This document shows, piece after piece, positions 17,089-25,579 of a stretch of DNA of 64,000 nucleotides. The notes under the pieces are model-generated. The model was not told where the DNA came from, did not search any database, and saw only the letters and a list, made by a program, of their open reading frames with translations. Made by a program: the position numbers and the translations under genes. Numbering within the stretch: position 1 is the first letter of the stretch; every line of letters begins with the position of its first letter. This DNA is from Nodosilinea sp. WJT8-NPBG4 (GTDB lineage Bacteria; Cyanobacteriota; Cyanobacteriia; Phormidesmidales; Phormidesmidaceae): positions 1 to 64,000 of the forward strand of contig JAHHHQ010000059.1 of assembly GCA_019359285.1 (NCBI GenBank), in the 5' to 3' direction.

Positions 17089-17547
17089 ATGGCAAAACGG
17101 GTACAGGTAGTTCTCACAGAAGATGTTCGCAAGCTAGGCTACAACGGCGACTTGGTAGATGTGGCCCCTGGCTATGCACGTAATTATCTTATCCCCAACG
17201 GGAAAGCGGTGCGCACTACCCCCGGCGTGCTGAAGCAGGTGGAGCGCCGGCGCGAGGCGCAAAAGCAGCGGCTGCTAGAAATTAAGCAAGAGGCTGAAGC
17301 GACCAAGACAGCGCTGACCACCATCGGCATGTTCACCATTAAAAAGCCTGTGGGCGAAAACGAAGCCATCTTTGGTACCGTCACCTCTGGCGATGTGGCC
17401 GACGTGATCAAGTCGCTGGCGGACAAAGAAGTCGATCGCCGCGATATTTCGCTCCCTGACATCAACAAGCTGGGCGAATATCAGGCCGAGGTGAAGCTAC
17501 ACCCCGAAGTGACTGCCGTGGTAAACCTGCGGGTAGTTGCCGAGTAA
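17089..17547 (+). CDS. rplI: 50S ribosomal protein L9
   Basis: 152 residues. The N-terminal L9 domain has DVRKLGYNGDLVDVAPGYAR then NYLIPNGKAV, the family signature. A long connecting helix (about 48-75) leads to the C-terminal domain (FGTVTSGDVADVI). L9 binds 23S rRNA at the base of the L1 stalk. It is a single gene with its own terminator at 17600-17645. A short inverted repeat (TATAG/CTATA) lies at 17060-17078, just upstream of the start. Confidence 0.97.
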   Translation: MAKRVQVVLTEDVRKLGYNGDLVDVAPGYARNYLIPNGKAVRTTPGVLKQVERRREAQKQRLLEIKQEAEATKTALTTIGMFTIKKPVGENEAIFGTVTSGDVADVIKSLADKEVDRRDISLPDINKLGEYQAEVKLHPEVTAVVNLRVVAE

Positions 17548-17599
17548 ACTGGGCTGATCTCCTGCTTGGGCTAACCAAAGGACATACAGTATTGACATT

Positions 17600-17645
17600 A
17601 AAATCGCCGTTGGGGAAGCTTAAACGCCTTCAGCGGCGATTTTTT
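17600..17645 (+). terminator. Rho-independent terminator of rplI
   Basis: Stem AAAATCGCCG / CGGCGATTTT with a loop of about 20 nt that has its own weak pairing (AAGCTT), ending in TTTTT. Confidence 0.85.
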
Positions 17646-17794
17646 GCCAACAGGGTAGCTACGGTTGACCTGTTTTCCTATGAGCACTACCAAGCAAATG
17701 GTTGATGGCTGATTTCTGAACACCATGGGCTACAATCAAGCCACACCCCAACATGTAGTGGTATTCCTCCCGGCTACCGCGCAGTCTCAACACT

Positions 17795-19738
17795 ATGGAT
17801 ACCCCTCGCCTCCACCCCGACACTATCGAAGCGGTGCGTGATCGCGCCGATATTGTCGATGTGGTCTCCCAGCATGTGGTGCTGAAAAAGCAGGGCAAAG
17901 ATTTTGTTGGCCTCTGCCCCTTCCACGAAGACAAGTCACCCAGCTTTAGCGTTAGCCCCGGCAAGCAGTTTTACTACTGCTTTTCCTGCGGGGCGGGGGG
18001 CAATGCCTTTAAGTTTTTGATGGAGCTGAACAAGCGCTCCTTTGCTGACGTGGTGCTTGATCTAGCCCAACGCTACCAGGTGCCAGTCACCACTCTAGAA
18101 CCCGCAAAACGCCAGGAGCTTCAGCGACAGCTCACCCTGCGGGAGCAGCTCTACGAAATTTTGGCGCTGACGGCTAGATTTTATGAGCACGCCCTCCAGC
18201 AGATCGACGGAGCCACGGCCCTGGCCTACCTATACGAGCGGGGCCTGAATGACGCTACCATTCAACAGTTTCAGCTGGGCTTTGCGCCGGGGGGCTGGCA
18301 GACCCTCTACGGCTACCTAGTTGAGCAAAAGCACTACCCCGTCGAGCTAGTGGAAAAGGCGGGGCTGATTGTGCCCCGGCAGAAGGGGGATGGCTACTAC
18401 GATCGCTTCCGCGATCGCCTGATGATCCCCATTCGCGATGGGCAGAGCCGAGTGATTGGTTTTGGCGGCCGCGCCCTGGGCGACGAAAAGCCCAAATATC
18501 TCAATTCGCCCGACACCGAGCTGTTTGACAAGGGCAAGACCCTGTATGGGCTAGATCTGGCGCGGGCGGCGATCGCCAAAGACGACTGCGCCATTGTCGT
18601 TGAAGGCTACTTTGACGTTATTGCCCTCCACGCTGCTGGGTTAGAAAACTCAGTCGCTGCCCTGGGCACGGCGCTGAATGCCGCCCAAGTGCGCCAGCTG
18701 CTGCGCTACACCGAATCCAAGCAAATTTTGCTCAACTTCGACGCCGATGCTGCCGGAGTTAAGGCGGCCCAGCGGGCGATCGGCGAGGTCGAAGACATGG
18801 CCTACCGGGGCGATGTGCAACTGCGGGTACTCAACATTCCCGACGGCAAAGACCCCGACGAGTTTCTGCGGCACCATAGCGCCGCGGCCTACCGAGATCT
18901 GATTGAGGCCGCTCCCCTTTGGATTGACTGGCAGATTAACAACCTAATTGGTGGCAAAGATCTGCGCCAGGCCGACCAATTTCAGCAGACCAGCCAGGCG
19001 GTGGTCAAGCTGCTTAGCGACATCGCTAACGCCGACACCCGCACCCACTACGTGCGCTACTGCGCCGAAATCTTTAGCAACGGCGACAGCCGCCTAGTGC
19101 CCCTACTCGCTGAAAACCTGGTCACTCAGGTGCGCCGCCAGCGGCGCACCACCTCCGATGCAGCGCCCGCCCGATCTGCCCCCGCCACTACCCCTAGCGC
19201 TAGTTCTCTAGAACAAGCCGAGGCTGCTCTTTTGCGTATTTTTCTCCACGATGCCGCCCACCGCGACGAAATTCGTCAGGTGCTCGAAGACCGCGACCTG
19301 CAATTTAGCTACTCTCACCACCGGGCCCTGTGGCGGCAGATGCAGCGACTGCTCACCGAAGCTGACGATCCCAGAGTTGATCTGGTCAACCTATTACGTA
19401 ACCAACTCGCTGATACTGGCCTGGCCACCACACCTCTGCAAGCCCTACTGCACCTCAGCGAAAAAACCAAACGCGACGTGATCCGTGCCTCCTTGATCGT
19501 TCGCGCCGCGGCCGCCTGCATGGAAAAGAACCTTTGTGAGAAGCGCTACCGCCACTTTCTTGCCCTATGGGAAAAGACTGACTGCACCACTGCCCCCGAG
19601 CAGTTCGCCGAGTACCAGCGCCAAATCTACGCCGAAAAACGCCGTATCGAAGCTCTAGAAAAAGATCGTCAGGTCAGCTTCGAGGATCTTGCTACTATGC
19701 CCTGGGTCGGTGAGCAATACGATTCTCTCGATCGGTAG
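17795..19738 (+). CDS. dnaG: DNA primase
   Basis: Synthesises RNA primers at the replication fork. 647 residues. The CHC2 zinc finger at about 40-65 reads CPFHEDKSPSFSV and YYCFSCGAGG. The catalytic core and TOPRIM domain (about 230-370) have RFRDRLMIPIRDGQSRVIGF, VVEGYFDVIALHAAG and LNFDADAAGVKAAQRA. A poorly conserved linker (about 450-470, Ala/Thr/Ser-rich) precedes the helicase-binding C-terminal part (DEIRQVLEDRDLQFSYSHHR). It stands alone, 247 bp after rplI, with no rpoD or rpsU beside it. Confidence 0.96.
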   Translation: MDTPRLHPDTIEAVRDRADIVDVVSQHVVLKKQGKDFVGLCPFHEDKSPSFSVSPGKQFYYCFSCGAGGNAFKFLMELNKRSFADVVLDLAQRYQVPVTTLEPAKRQELQRQLTLREQLYEILALTARFYEHALQQIDGATALAYLYERGLNDATIQQFQLGFAPGGWQTLYGYLVEQKHYPVELVEKAGLIVPRQKGDGYYDRFRDRLMIPIRDGQSRVIGFGGRALGDEKPKYLNSPDTELFDKGKTLYGLDLARAAIAKDDCAIVVEGYFDVIALHAAGLENSVAALGTALNAAQVRQLLRYTESKQILLNFDADAAGVKAAQRAIGEVEDMAYRGDVQLRVLNIPDGKDPDEFLRHHSAAAYRDLIEAAPLWIDWQINNLIGGKDLRQADQFQQTSQAVVKLLSDIANADTRTHYVRYCAEIFSNGDSRLVPLLAENLVTQVRRQRRTTSDAAPARSAPATTPSASSLEQAEAALLRIFLHDAAHRDEIRQVLEDRDLQFSYSHHRALWRQMQRLLTEADDPRVDLVNLLRNQLADTGLATTPLQALLHLSEKTKRDVIRASLIVRAAAACMEKNLCEKRYRHFLALWEKTDCTTAPEQFAEYQRQIYAEKRRIEALEKDRQVSFEDLATMPWVGEQYDSLDR

Positions 19739-20074
19739 CCCCCAGTTAATGGTGGGCAGTGCCCACCCTACAGTGCCTCAAGCTATGGCGCTATAAGCCA
19801 AGTGATATGGGACAAGGTTTGTGTCTCCCTTATACGCATTGGCAGAACAAAGGTTTAAACCGATGTCGACTAATCCTTTCCGTGAGGTCAAGGACGACGG
19901 AACGTCCTTGTCGAGGGGGCCTAGGGCCAGCGAAATGGCCCCAGCGGCAGATCTGGCTTTATCCCCAACTGTGCCGCCGCTACCATCTGTGCGATCGCCC
20001 CAAGTCGGTGGTGGGCATTGCCCAGCCTACGCCGAGCGTTATCCTAAACGGAGTTTCCGATAAACAGCACACTC
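19739..20074. other. Gap after dnaG with short palindromic repeats
   Basis: No gene seen in 336 bp. It has a perfect palindrome GGTGGGCAGTGCCCACC followed by CTAC at 19751-19771 and a second, diverged copy GTGGGCATTGCCCAGCCTAC at 20011-20030. A small hairpin with arms AAGGACG / CGTCCTT lies near 19890-19910. The GGGCA-TGCCC plus CTAC pattern is related to the longer palindromes at 21466 and 44786. Confidence 0.55.
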
Positions 20075-21304
20075 ATGCCTAGAGTCGTCATCGTTGGCGC
20101 TGGCCCCACTGGAGCAACCCTAGCCCTGCTGCTAGCCCGGCGCGGCATCCCCGTGACTTTAGTGGAAGCCGCCCGCGACTTCCAACGCCAGTCTCGCGGC
20201 GAGGGACTAATGCCCAGCGGCCTCGATGCCCTCACCCAAATGGGCCTAGATTCACTGCTGAAGACAGTTCCCCATCGCCCCCTTAGCGCCTGGGAATTTT
20301 GGCTCAACGATCGCCGCCTGTTTCGCGCCGACGAGCCCTTAGGTTCAACCCGCCCCTGCACCCTAGTTTCTCAACCGCCGCTGCTAGAAGCTTTAGTGCA
20401 GGCTGCCCAGCGCGAACCTAACTTTGAGTGGATAGCCGGAACCGCCGTCAAGGATCTGCTCTGGCAGACCGCTGGCGAAGCCTCCCAACACGGGGATCGT
20501 GTCACCGGCATCCAACTTGCCGACGGCCGCACCATAGCCGCTGACCTGGTGATTGGAGCCGATGGTCGCGCCTCCGCGATTCGCCAAAAAGCTGGGCTAA
20601 CGCTAGAAACTCAGCCCAAAAGTATCGATGTGTTTTGGTTTAAGTTGCCAGCGCCACTAGGTTATGAGGCCGACAATCGCTTCTGCACCGTGGTGAAAAG
20701 GGGACGAGTCTTCAGCCTCTTCCACGGAGCGGAGGAGGGCAAAATGCACCTGGCCTGGGCGATCGCACCCGATGAACCCACCGAGCAAAAAGACTGGGCC
20801 ACTACCTTCGCTGCCCTGGTGCCCCCCGAATTTGTAGAGCACTTTCGAGCATCAGGAGATACCATTTCCGCCCCAGTGCGGCTCTCGGTGCTGGTAGGGC
20901 GCTGCCCTCGCTGGCACTGCTCCGGCCTGCTGCTGCTGGGCGATGCCGCCCACCCGATGTCGCCCGTGCGCGCCCAAGGCATTAACTTAGCTTTGCGGGA
21001 TGCGATCGTAGCAGCCAACCATCTAATCCCGGCACTCAAAACCGCCGATGCATCAGCAGCAGACCCCACAGCTCTCGATCGCGCTTTAGCCTGTATTCAG
21101 GCCGAGCGCGAGCCTGAAATCATCCAGGCCCAAAAGCTTCAAGCTCACGAAGCTAGCCGGGGAGAACTGCTGCGCCGCCTTGGAATTCTGCGCCAGGGGC
21201 TCAGCACCTTCTCCCCCATCCTTGGCCCTGTGGTTAAACAAGTCTGGACTCAGCAACAGCAGCCTTTGCGCGAAGGAATGACGACAGTACGGCTGCAATC
21301 TTAG
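20075..21304 (+). CDS. FAD-dependent monooxygenase (PHBH fold)
   Basis: 409 residues of the class A flavin hydroxylase type, which uses NAD(P)H and O2 to hydroxylate or epoxidise small molecules. The FAD-binding Rossmann motif is at the N-terminus (VIVGAGPTGATLALLLARRG), the DG motif reads ADLVIGADGRASAIR (about residue 157), and the GD motif is LLLLGDAAHPMSPVRAQGIN (about 286). The substrate is unknown; related cyanobacterial proteins are often simply called FAD-dependent oxidoreductases. It converges on the lipoprotein gene at 21551, with a strong hairpin between. Confidence 0.88.
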   Translation: MPRVVIVGAGPTGATLALLLARRGIPVTLVEAARDFQRQSRGEGLMPSGLDALTQMGLDSLLKTVPHRPLSAWEFWLNDRRLFRADEPLGSTRPCTLVSQPPLLEALVQAAQREPNFEWIAGTAVKDLLWQTAGEASQHGDRVTGIQLADGRTIAADLVIGADGRASAIRQKAGLTLETQPKSIDVFWFKLPAPLGYEADNRFCTVVKRGRVFSLFHGAEEGKMHLAWAIAPDEPTEQKDWATTFAALVPPEFVEHFRASGDTISAPVRLSVLVGRCPRWHCSGLLLLGDAAHPMSPVRAQGINLALRDAIVAANHLIPALKTADASAADPTALDRALACIQAEREPEIIQAQKLQAHEASRGELLRRLGILRQGLSTFSPILGPVVKQVWTQQQQPLREGMTTVRLQS

Positions 21305-21370
21305 CTAGGCCCCACTACCTCCACCAAAACTGAAATGTGAGCTGACGCGATCGCCCTAGCAGTTTGCAAA

Positions 21371-21412
21371 GCCCGCTGGTGTTTACTAAAGAACCAGTAA
21401 ACACCAGCGGGC
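21371..21412. repeat. Perfect 17-bp hairpin between convergent genes
   Basis: Arms GCCCGCTGGTGTTTACT and AGTAAACACCAGCGGGC around an 8-nt loop. Neither strand has a T-run, so it is either a bidirectional terminator without a tail or a mobile hairpin element. Confidence 0.75.
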
Positions 21413-21465
21413 AGAGCCGCTGGATCAGCTAATTTAGGTAGAACACTTTGACAATGAGATCCTTT

Positions 21466-21494
21466 GTACGGGCATTGCAGTGCAATGCCCCTAC
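21466..21494. repeat. Palindromic repeat (GGGGCATTGCA family), copy 1
   Basis: GTACGGGCATTGCA and TGCAATGCCCCTAC in inverted orientation with one mismatch and one central base. A perfect 28-bp copy lies at 44786-44813. Confidence 0.7.
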
Positions 21495-21550
21495 GTCGAA
21501 TTTGTCTTAACCCAACGGACGCTGGTAATGGCAGCGTCACGGTATCGATG

Positions 21551-22441
21551 CTATTCAGGAATAGCCGAAGGGTAGATTTGGGTCGCAATCAGAACCGGCT
21601 TTTCGCCATAATCTGCCTCTAGCTGCTGCTGCACTTCAGCATCCCAGGTCAGATCATAGTCGCGCTCCAGTTCACTGACAACGAAGGGGCGCAGCACACC
21701 GGTAACTGCAACCTGCTCATTATCAGTAATGGTGGGCGGTGGTGCCGCCTGAGCTTCTGGGGAGCCTGCTTTAGGCTGGGCATAGATAACCAACAAGTTG
21801 TCTGCCCCTAACAGCTGCTCTTCCTGGAGGGTGAACGTGTCTTCACTCTGAATCTCTTCCACTTCGCCGGTTACAGCTAAGGTCTCACCATAGTACTGCT
21901 CAGGATTTTCAGAGATTTCACCGGGCTCTGGTGCCAGCGCGATCGACTGAGCAATGATGACTGGCTGATCCTCGTACTCTTCATAGAGGTTTGGGTCAAG
22001 GGTTAGATCAAACTCTTGATCGACCTCTGAAATCAAGAAGTTACGAACTTCTCCGGTCACCTGTACCTCAACATCGTCCTCCGGCAGTAGCAGGGGTTCG
22101 CCCGTAGCATTGATGACCAGAATGGGCTCACTGCCAAAGAACTGCTCATCGTTGATGGTGAATGAGTTATCGCCTACTTTCTCGACTGGTGCGCTCCTAA
22201 CGGTGACGATTTGGCCAATGTAGCCTTCGGTATTTTCAGCAACTTCCTCGGTCTGCACGTTCGTCGAACCGTCGGAGGTCTCCTGCTCAGGTGTGCTTTC
22301 GGCACAGGCACCTACCAGTATGGTCATCAGCCCAAGGGCAAAAACGCTGCGGCAAAATCTTTGGGTTCTAACGTTAAAAACGTTGCCCAACATTTGTTTT
22401 TTGTCGTTAGAAATGGGCTGCTTTCTATTAAGTTCAGACAT
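21551..22441 (-). CDS. Lipoprotein with two tandem OB-like modules
   Basis: 296 residues from the ATG at 22441 (MSELNRKQPI), preceded by a good GGAG ribosome site about 10 bp upstream. A lipobox LVGAC at about residue 46 follows a hydrophobic stretch. The mature, very acidic part consists of two copies of one module: GYIGQIVTVRSAPVEKVGDN..FFGSEPILVIN..VTGEVRNFLISEVDQ (first) and QYYGETLAVTGEVEEI..LLGADNLLVIY..VTGVLRPFVVSELER (second). Each ends with a tail of the type YEDQPVIIAQSI / YGEKPVLIATQI. The repeated strand pattern suggests OB-folds. Predicted on the outer face of a membrane; function unknown. Confidence 0.75.
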   Translation of the reverse strand: MSELNRKQPISNDKKQMLGNVFNVRTQRFCRSVFALGLMTILVGACAESTPEQETSDGSTNVQTEEVAENTEGYIGQIVTVRSAPVEKVGDNSFTINDEQFFGSEPILVINATGEPLLLPEDDVEVQVTGEVRNFLISEVDQEFDLTLDPNLYEEYEDQPVIIAQSIALAPEPGEISENPEQYYGETLAVTGEVEEIQSEDTFTLQEEQLLGADNLLVIYAQPKAGSPEAQAAPPPTITDNEQVAVTGVLRPFVVSELERDYDLTWDAEVQQQLEADYGEKPVLIATQIYPSAIPE

Positions 22442-23028
22442 ATTCGCAAACTCCAAATTCGATATGACTATTGCTACAAAACTGCCAGGGGAGAGCATTG
22501 ACATGAATGCCCCTGAAAATACAGGCCCTCGGCTCAGACAGTGCTGAGTCAATAGTTAATGCTTTATCTTGTCCAGTCTTTTTTATTAAGCCTATTTTGG
22601 CTACGTCTTAAGTTCTAGTCTGCTACCGAAATGCTGATATAAGGCTCTATCTATTGATAGAAAATAGTGTTTTTGCGCAGGAGCTTGTCGTCCTGTCTGC
22701 CAAGCTGATATTCCGAGTTGTACTTTTCTTAATGCTTAAGGGATCAGGGGAATCGGCACGTTTCTACGGCATAGCAGATGGTCTGCTAAATCGGCCTTGC
22801 TAGCCCGACGCTTTTAGAAATTAATATTTTTAAACTAAGTTTTGTGAATCTTAAAAAGGCAGCGCAGATTGGTAGCAACGTAAAGTTTTGGTTAGGCGAT
22901 AGGCATAACCTTTCTACTCATTCACCCTTTTCAGGCAAAGACGTCACAACAGCCCCGTTGCTGAGTTAGAGCAGCTGACCTGTGGCAACGCCTGTCGGCA
23001 AAACATCTACGGCCTTGCCCAATTTCCG
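22442..23028. other. AT-rich gap, about 590 bp
   Basis: No gene or named element recognised. It is AT-rich at 22550-22690 and 22815-22900. It holds the lipoprotein promoter and, at its left-reading end, the region after the plmA stop. Confidence 0.4.
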
Positions 23029-24018
23029 TCAATCTAGCCCTAGCTCGCGCTTGAGCAGGTTGATCGACTTTTCGCCGATGTAGTTGTCGCAGACTATCAG
23101 CTTGGGCGGGCGAATTAGGTCTTCGCGAGCTTCGGCGATCGCCTCTTTGACCGTGGGCAAACTCGCCTCATCAAACACCACAATGGTCTGAGCACTGTGG
23201 ATCACGGCATTGAGCTTGTAGGGGTCATCGGTTTGCGCTGACATCAGCAAAATTTCGTCGCCCCGCAGGCTGTAGCTAATCACCTCTGCCGCCCGCAAAA
23301 TGCCGGTGCTGACGCTCACCATGCCCAGACAGGTGCCCTTGGGCAAATCCTTCAGCAGGCTCAGCTCTTTTTTATAGTCGTAAATATCGACTGGGATGAC
23401 CCGCACCGATTTGGGGGCCGCGATCGCCTCCGCTTCGCTAATGAAGTAGCGACTGGTCACCACCGTGCCCGAGCGGGTCTGGGCCAAAATCGTGTCGAGT
23501 TCTTCGAGGGGCACCAGCTGTACCGGAATGTGCAGCGCGCTCTCTAGCTCGCGCACCATCAGCTGTCCGGCTCCAATGTCTTGCCCAGGGGCGGTGACCA
23601 GCACCCGCGCGCTACAGCGCAGCCGCCAGTCGATCTCCGCCAGAAATAGCTCCCGCGCTTGGTTGAGCGAGCAGCCCTGCCGCAGTAGCTCGTCTAGCCC
23701 GGTCTCGACCACATCGCGAGCCTGGGGGAACTCAGCCCACAGCACGGTCTGGGGGCGGGCACTCTCGGTGCTGCTCTGCTCACGTACGTAGATGCCAGAG
23801 CCAGGCATGGCCTCAACCACGCCAGCGTCTTCGAGCTGGCGGTAGACCTTGCTAATGGTGTTGCGGTGCAGCCCTGTCTGCATGGCCAGCTGCCGGGTGC
23901 TGGGCAGCCGATAGCCGGGCGGGTACTGCCGGGATGCAATCGCAAACCAAATCTGGTCGTAGAGCTGAGTCGACGCCGGAATCTCGCTATCGGGCTGAAT
24001 GTGAAACTGCACCACCAA
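23029..24018 (-). CDS. plmA: GntR-family regulator PlmA
   Basis: A 329-residue transcription factor conserved in cyanobacteria. The N-terminal winged helix (about 15-80) reads IPASTQLYDQIWFAIASRQY, PPGYRLPSTRQLAMQTGLHR and NTISKVYRQLEDAGVVEAMP, the GntR/YtrA form. The long C-terminal domain has no aminotransferase fold and matches the PlmA type. PlmA was described as a plasmid-maintenance factor in Anabaena and, in Synechococcus, as a partner of PII-PipX complexes; those facts come from the literature as I remember it. It is divergent from the hydrolase gene at 24288. Confidence 0.82.
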   Translation of the reverse strand: MVVQFHIQPDSEIPASTQLYDQIWFAIASRQYPPGYRLPSTRQLAMQTGLHRNTISKVYRQLEDAGVVEAMPGSGIYVREQSSTESARPQTVLWAEFPQARDVVETGLDELLRQGCSLNQARELFLAEIDWRLRCSARVLVTAPGQDIGAGQLMVRELESALHIPVQLVPLEELDTILAQTRSGTVVTSRYFISEAEAIAAPKSVRVIPVDIYDYKKELSLLKDLPKGTCLGMVSVSTGILRAAEVISYSLRGDEILLMSAQTDDPYKLNAVIHSAQTIVVFDEASLPTVKEAIAEAREDLIRPPKLIVCDNYIGEKSINLLKRELGLD

Positions 24019-24287
24019 ACCACCTCCAGGCTGTTGCCAGACAAACCATCATGCCCATTCTGCGATCAAACCAGTCAGGTCAGACCAACATCAGGGCTAC
24101 TGAGAACTAAATACACCGCCCGTACTGACAATTTAGGACGATTCTAAAAAAGTCGCTGGATTTTGTTAGCGACCCCCGCCTGCCGCAATGATTTTTGACA
24201 ATTGTAGCCCTCTCTACTTAGAGATAGGGGCAGCGCTATGGCCAGCGTTAGAGTGAGAGTGATCAGTATAGACAACCACAACTCGCC

Positions 24288-25043
24288 ATGCTGTCCCTCG
24301 TGCGTACCGAGACCATCTCTATCCCCAGCGGCGACACCGAGATTTTGGCCTACCTGGCCGAGCCCTCTAGCCCGGGCCGGTCTGGGGCCATTGTCGTGAT
24401 TCAAGAGGTGTTTGGGGTCAACAGCCACATTCGTGAGGTGGCCGAACGGTTGGCGCGGGCGGGCTACGTGGCGATCGCCCCCCACATTTACCACCGCCAG
24501 GCCCCTGGCTTTGAGGTGGGCTATACCAAAGAGGAGCTAGAACTGGGCCGCAGCTACAAGCAGGGCACGAAGGCAGAAGAATTGTTGGCGGATGTGCAAG
24601 GGGCGATCGCCTACCTTTATAGCAAAGCCAATGTCATCCCTGAGGGCGTCGGCTGCATCGGCTTTTGTTTTGGTGGCCATGTCGCCTACCTGGCTGCCAC
24701 CCTACCCGAAGTTAAAGCCACGGCATCCTTCTATGGGGCGGGTATTGCCACCATGACTCCCGGCGGCGGTGAACCCACCCTCAGCCGCACCGTCGAGATT
24801 AAGGGCACCCTCTACGGTTTCTTCGGCGAAAAAGATCCCTTAATTGCGGCTGACGAGGTCGATCAAATCGAAGCGGCATTAAAAGACCATAGCGTGCCCC
24901 ACCAAATCTTTCGCTACCCCAGTGCCGAGCACGGCTTTTTCTGCGACCAGCGCTATAGCTACCACCCCGAAGCCGCCAGCGACGCCTGGGAGCAGGTGCT
25001 CCAGCTGTTTAAAGCCGCTCTGCCGACAGCGTCACAAAACTAG
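24288..25043 (+). CDS. Dienelactone hydrolase family protein
   Basis: A 251-residue alpha/beta hydrolase, cytoplasmic. The nucleophile elbow is GCIGFCFGGH with cysteine (about residue 125), the acid is in FGEKDPLI and the histidine in PSAEHGFF, giving the Cys-Asp-His triad of dienelactone hydrolases. The early motif VVIQEVFGVNSHIREVAERL is also diagnostic. The natural substrate in cyanobacteria is unknown; many members are general carboxylesterases. It is a single gene. Confidence 0.9.
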   Translation: MLSLVRTETISIPSGDTEILAYLAEPSSPGRSGAIVVIQEVFGVNSHIREVAERLARAGYVAIAPHIYHRQAPGFEVGYTKEELELGRSYKQGTKAEELLADVQGAIAYLYSKANVIPEGVGCIGFCFGGHVAYLAATLPEVKATASFYGAGIATMTPGGGEPTLSRTVEIKGTLYGFFGEKDPLIAADEVDQIEAALKDHSVPHQIFRYPSAEHGFFCDQRYSYHPEAASDAWEQVLQLFKAALPTASQN

Positions 25044-25579
25044 TAGCCTGCTAATCCAAGGTGACAGGTTAGTGGCGGTTCAAGGTCTTAGGCTCACAAC
25101 CTGCCTTGAACCTAAGACCTTGAACCTTAAGCCGGTAAGTAGCCGGAACTTTTTGGGAGGGCTATGAGTCAATTACTGATGGCTTAATCTGGCCATAGGC
25201 AATTGCTCGGTAATCAAAGAACTTTCTAATGTGACAGTTGAAATAGCGGAAAGTCTACTCGTCACATTGTCAAAAGCAGCTTTAGATTAAGGAAAGCGAG
25301 ACACAATTATCTGTTCGCCTTTAAAGCAAGAGTCACCAAGGTTATGCAGTCATCCTATTGCTATATAGAAACTTACTTTGGCTGATTTCCCTACTTCTTA
25401 AAAGGCAAAAAGCAGTTCTTAAAGCCAGATAGACAGAGTGAGGATGACAGGCAAATGCTCTGTTTACCACGAAGAGAGGTGCGCAAAAGCATCTTGAGTC
25501 GAATCTGCTGAGACGAATTTGCCAAGGCGAATTTACTAAGCCGTGTCCGCATGTTAGTTATCTTTGGAGTTTTTTAAAT
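25044..25579. other. Gap upstream of the second SLH gene
   Basis: 536 bp without a gene. The left part holds the inverted repeat at 25077-25126. The AT-rich remainder (25160-25575) is probably a promoter and long leader for the SLH gene; no riboswitch recognised. Confidence 0.4.
25077..25126. repeat. Interspersed inverted repeat, copy 3 (perfect 16-bp arms)
   Basis: Arms GGTTCAAGGTCTTAGG (25077-25092) and CCTAAGACCTTGAACC (25111-25126) around an 18-nt loop. It is the cleanest copy of the GGTTCAAGG family in the window. Confidence 0.8.
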
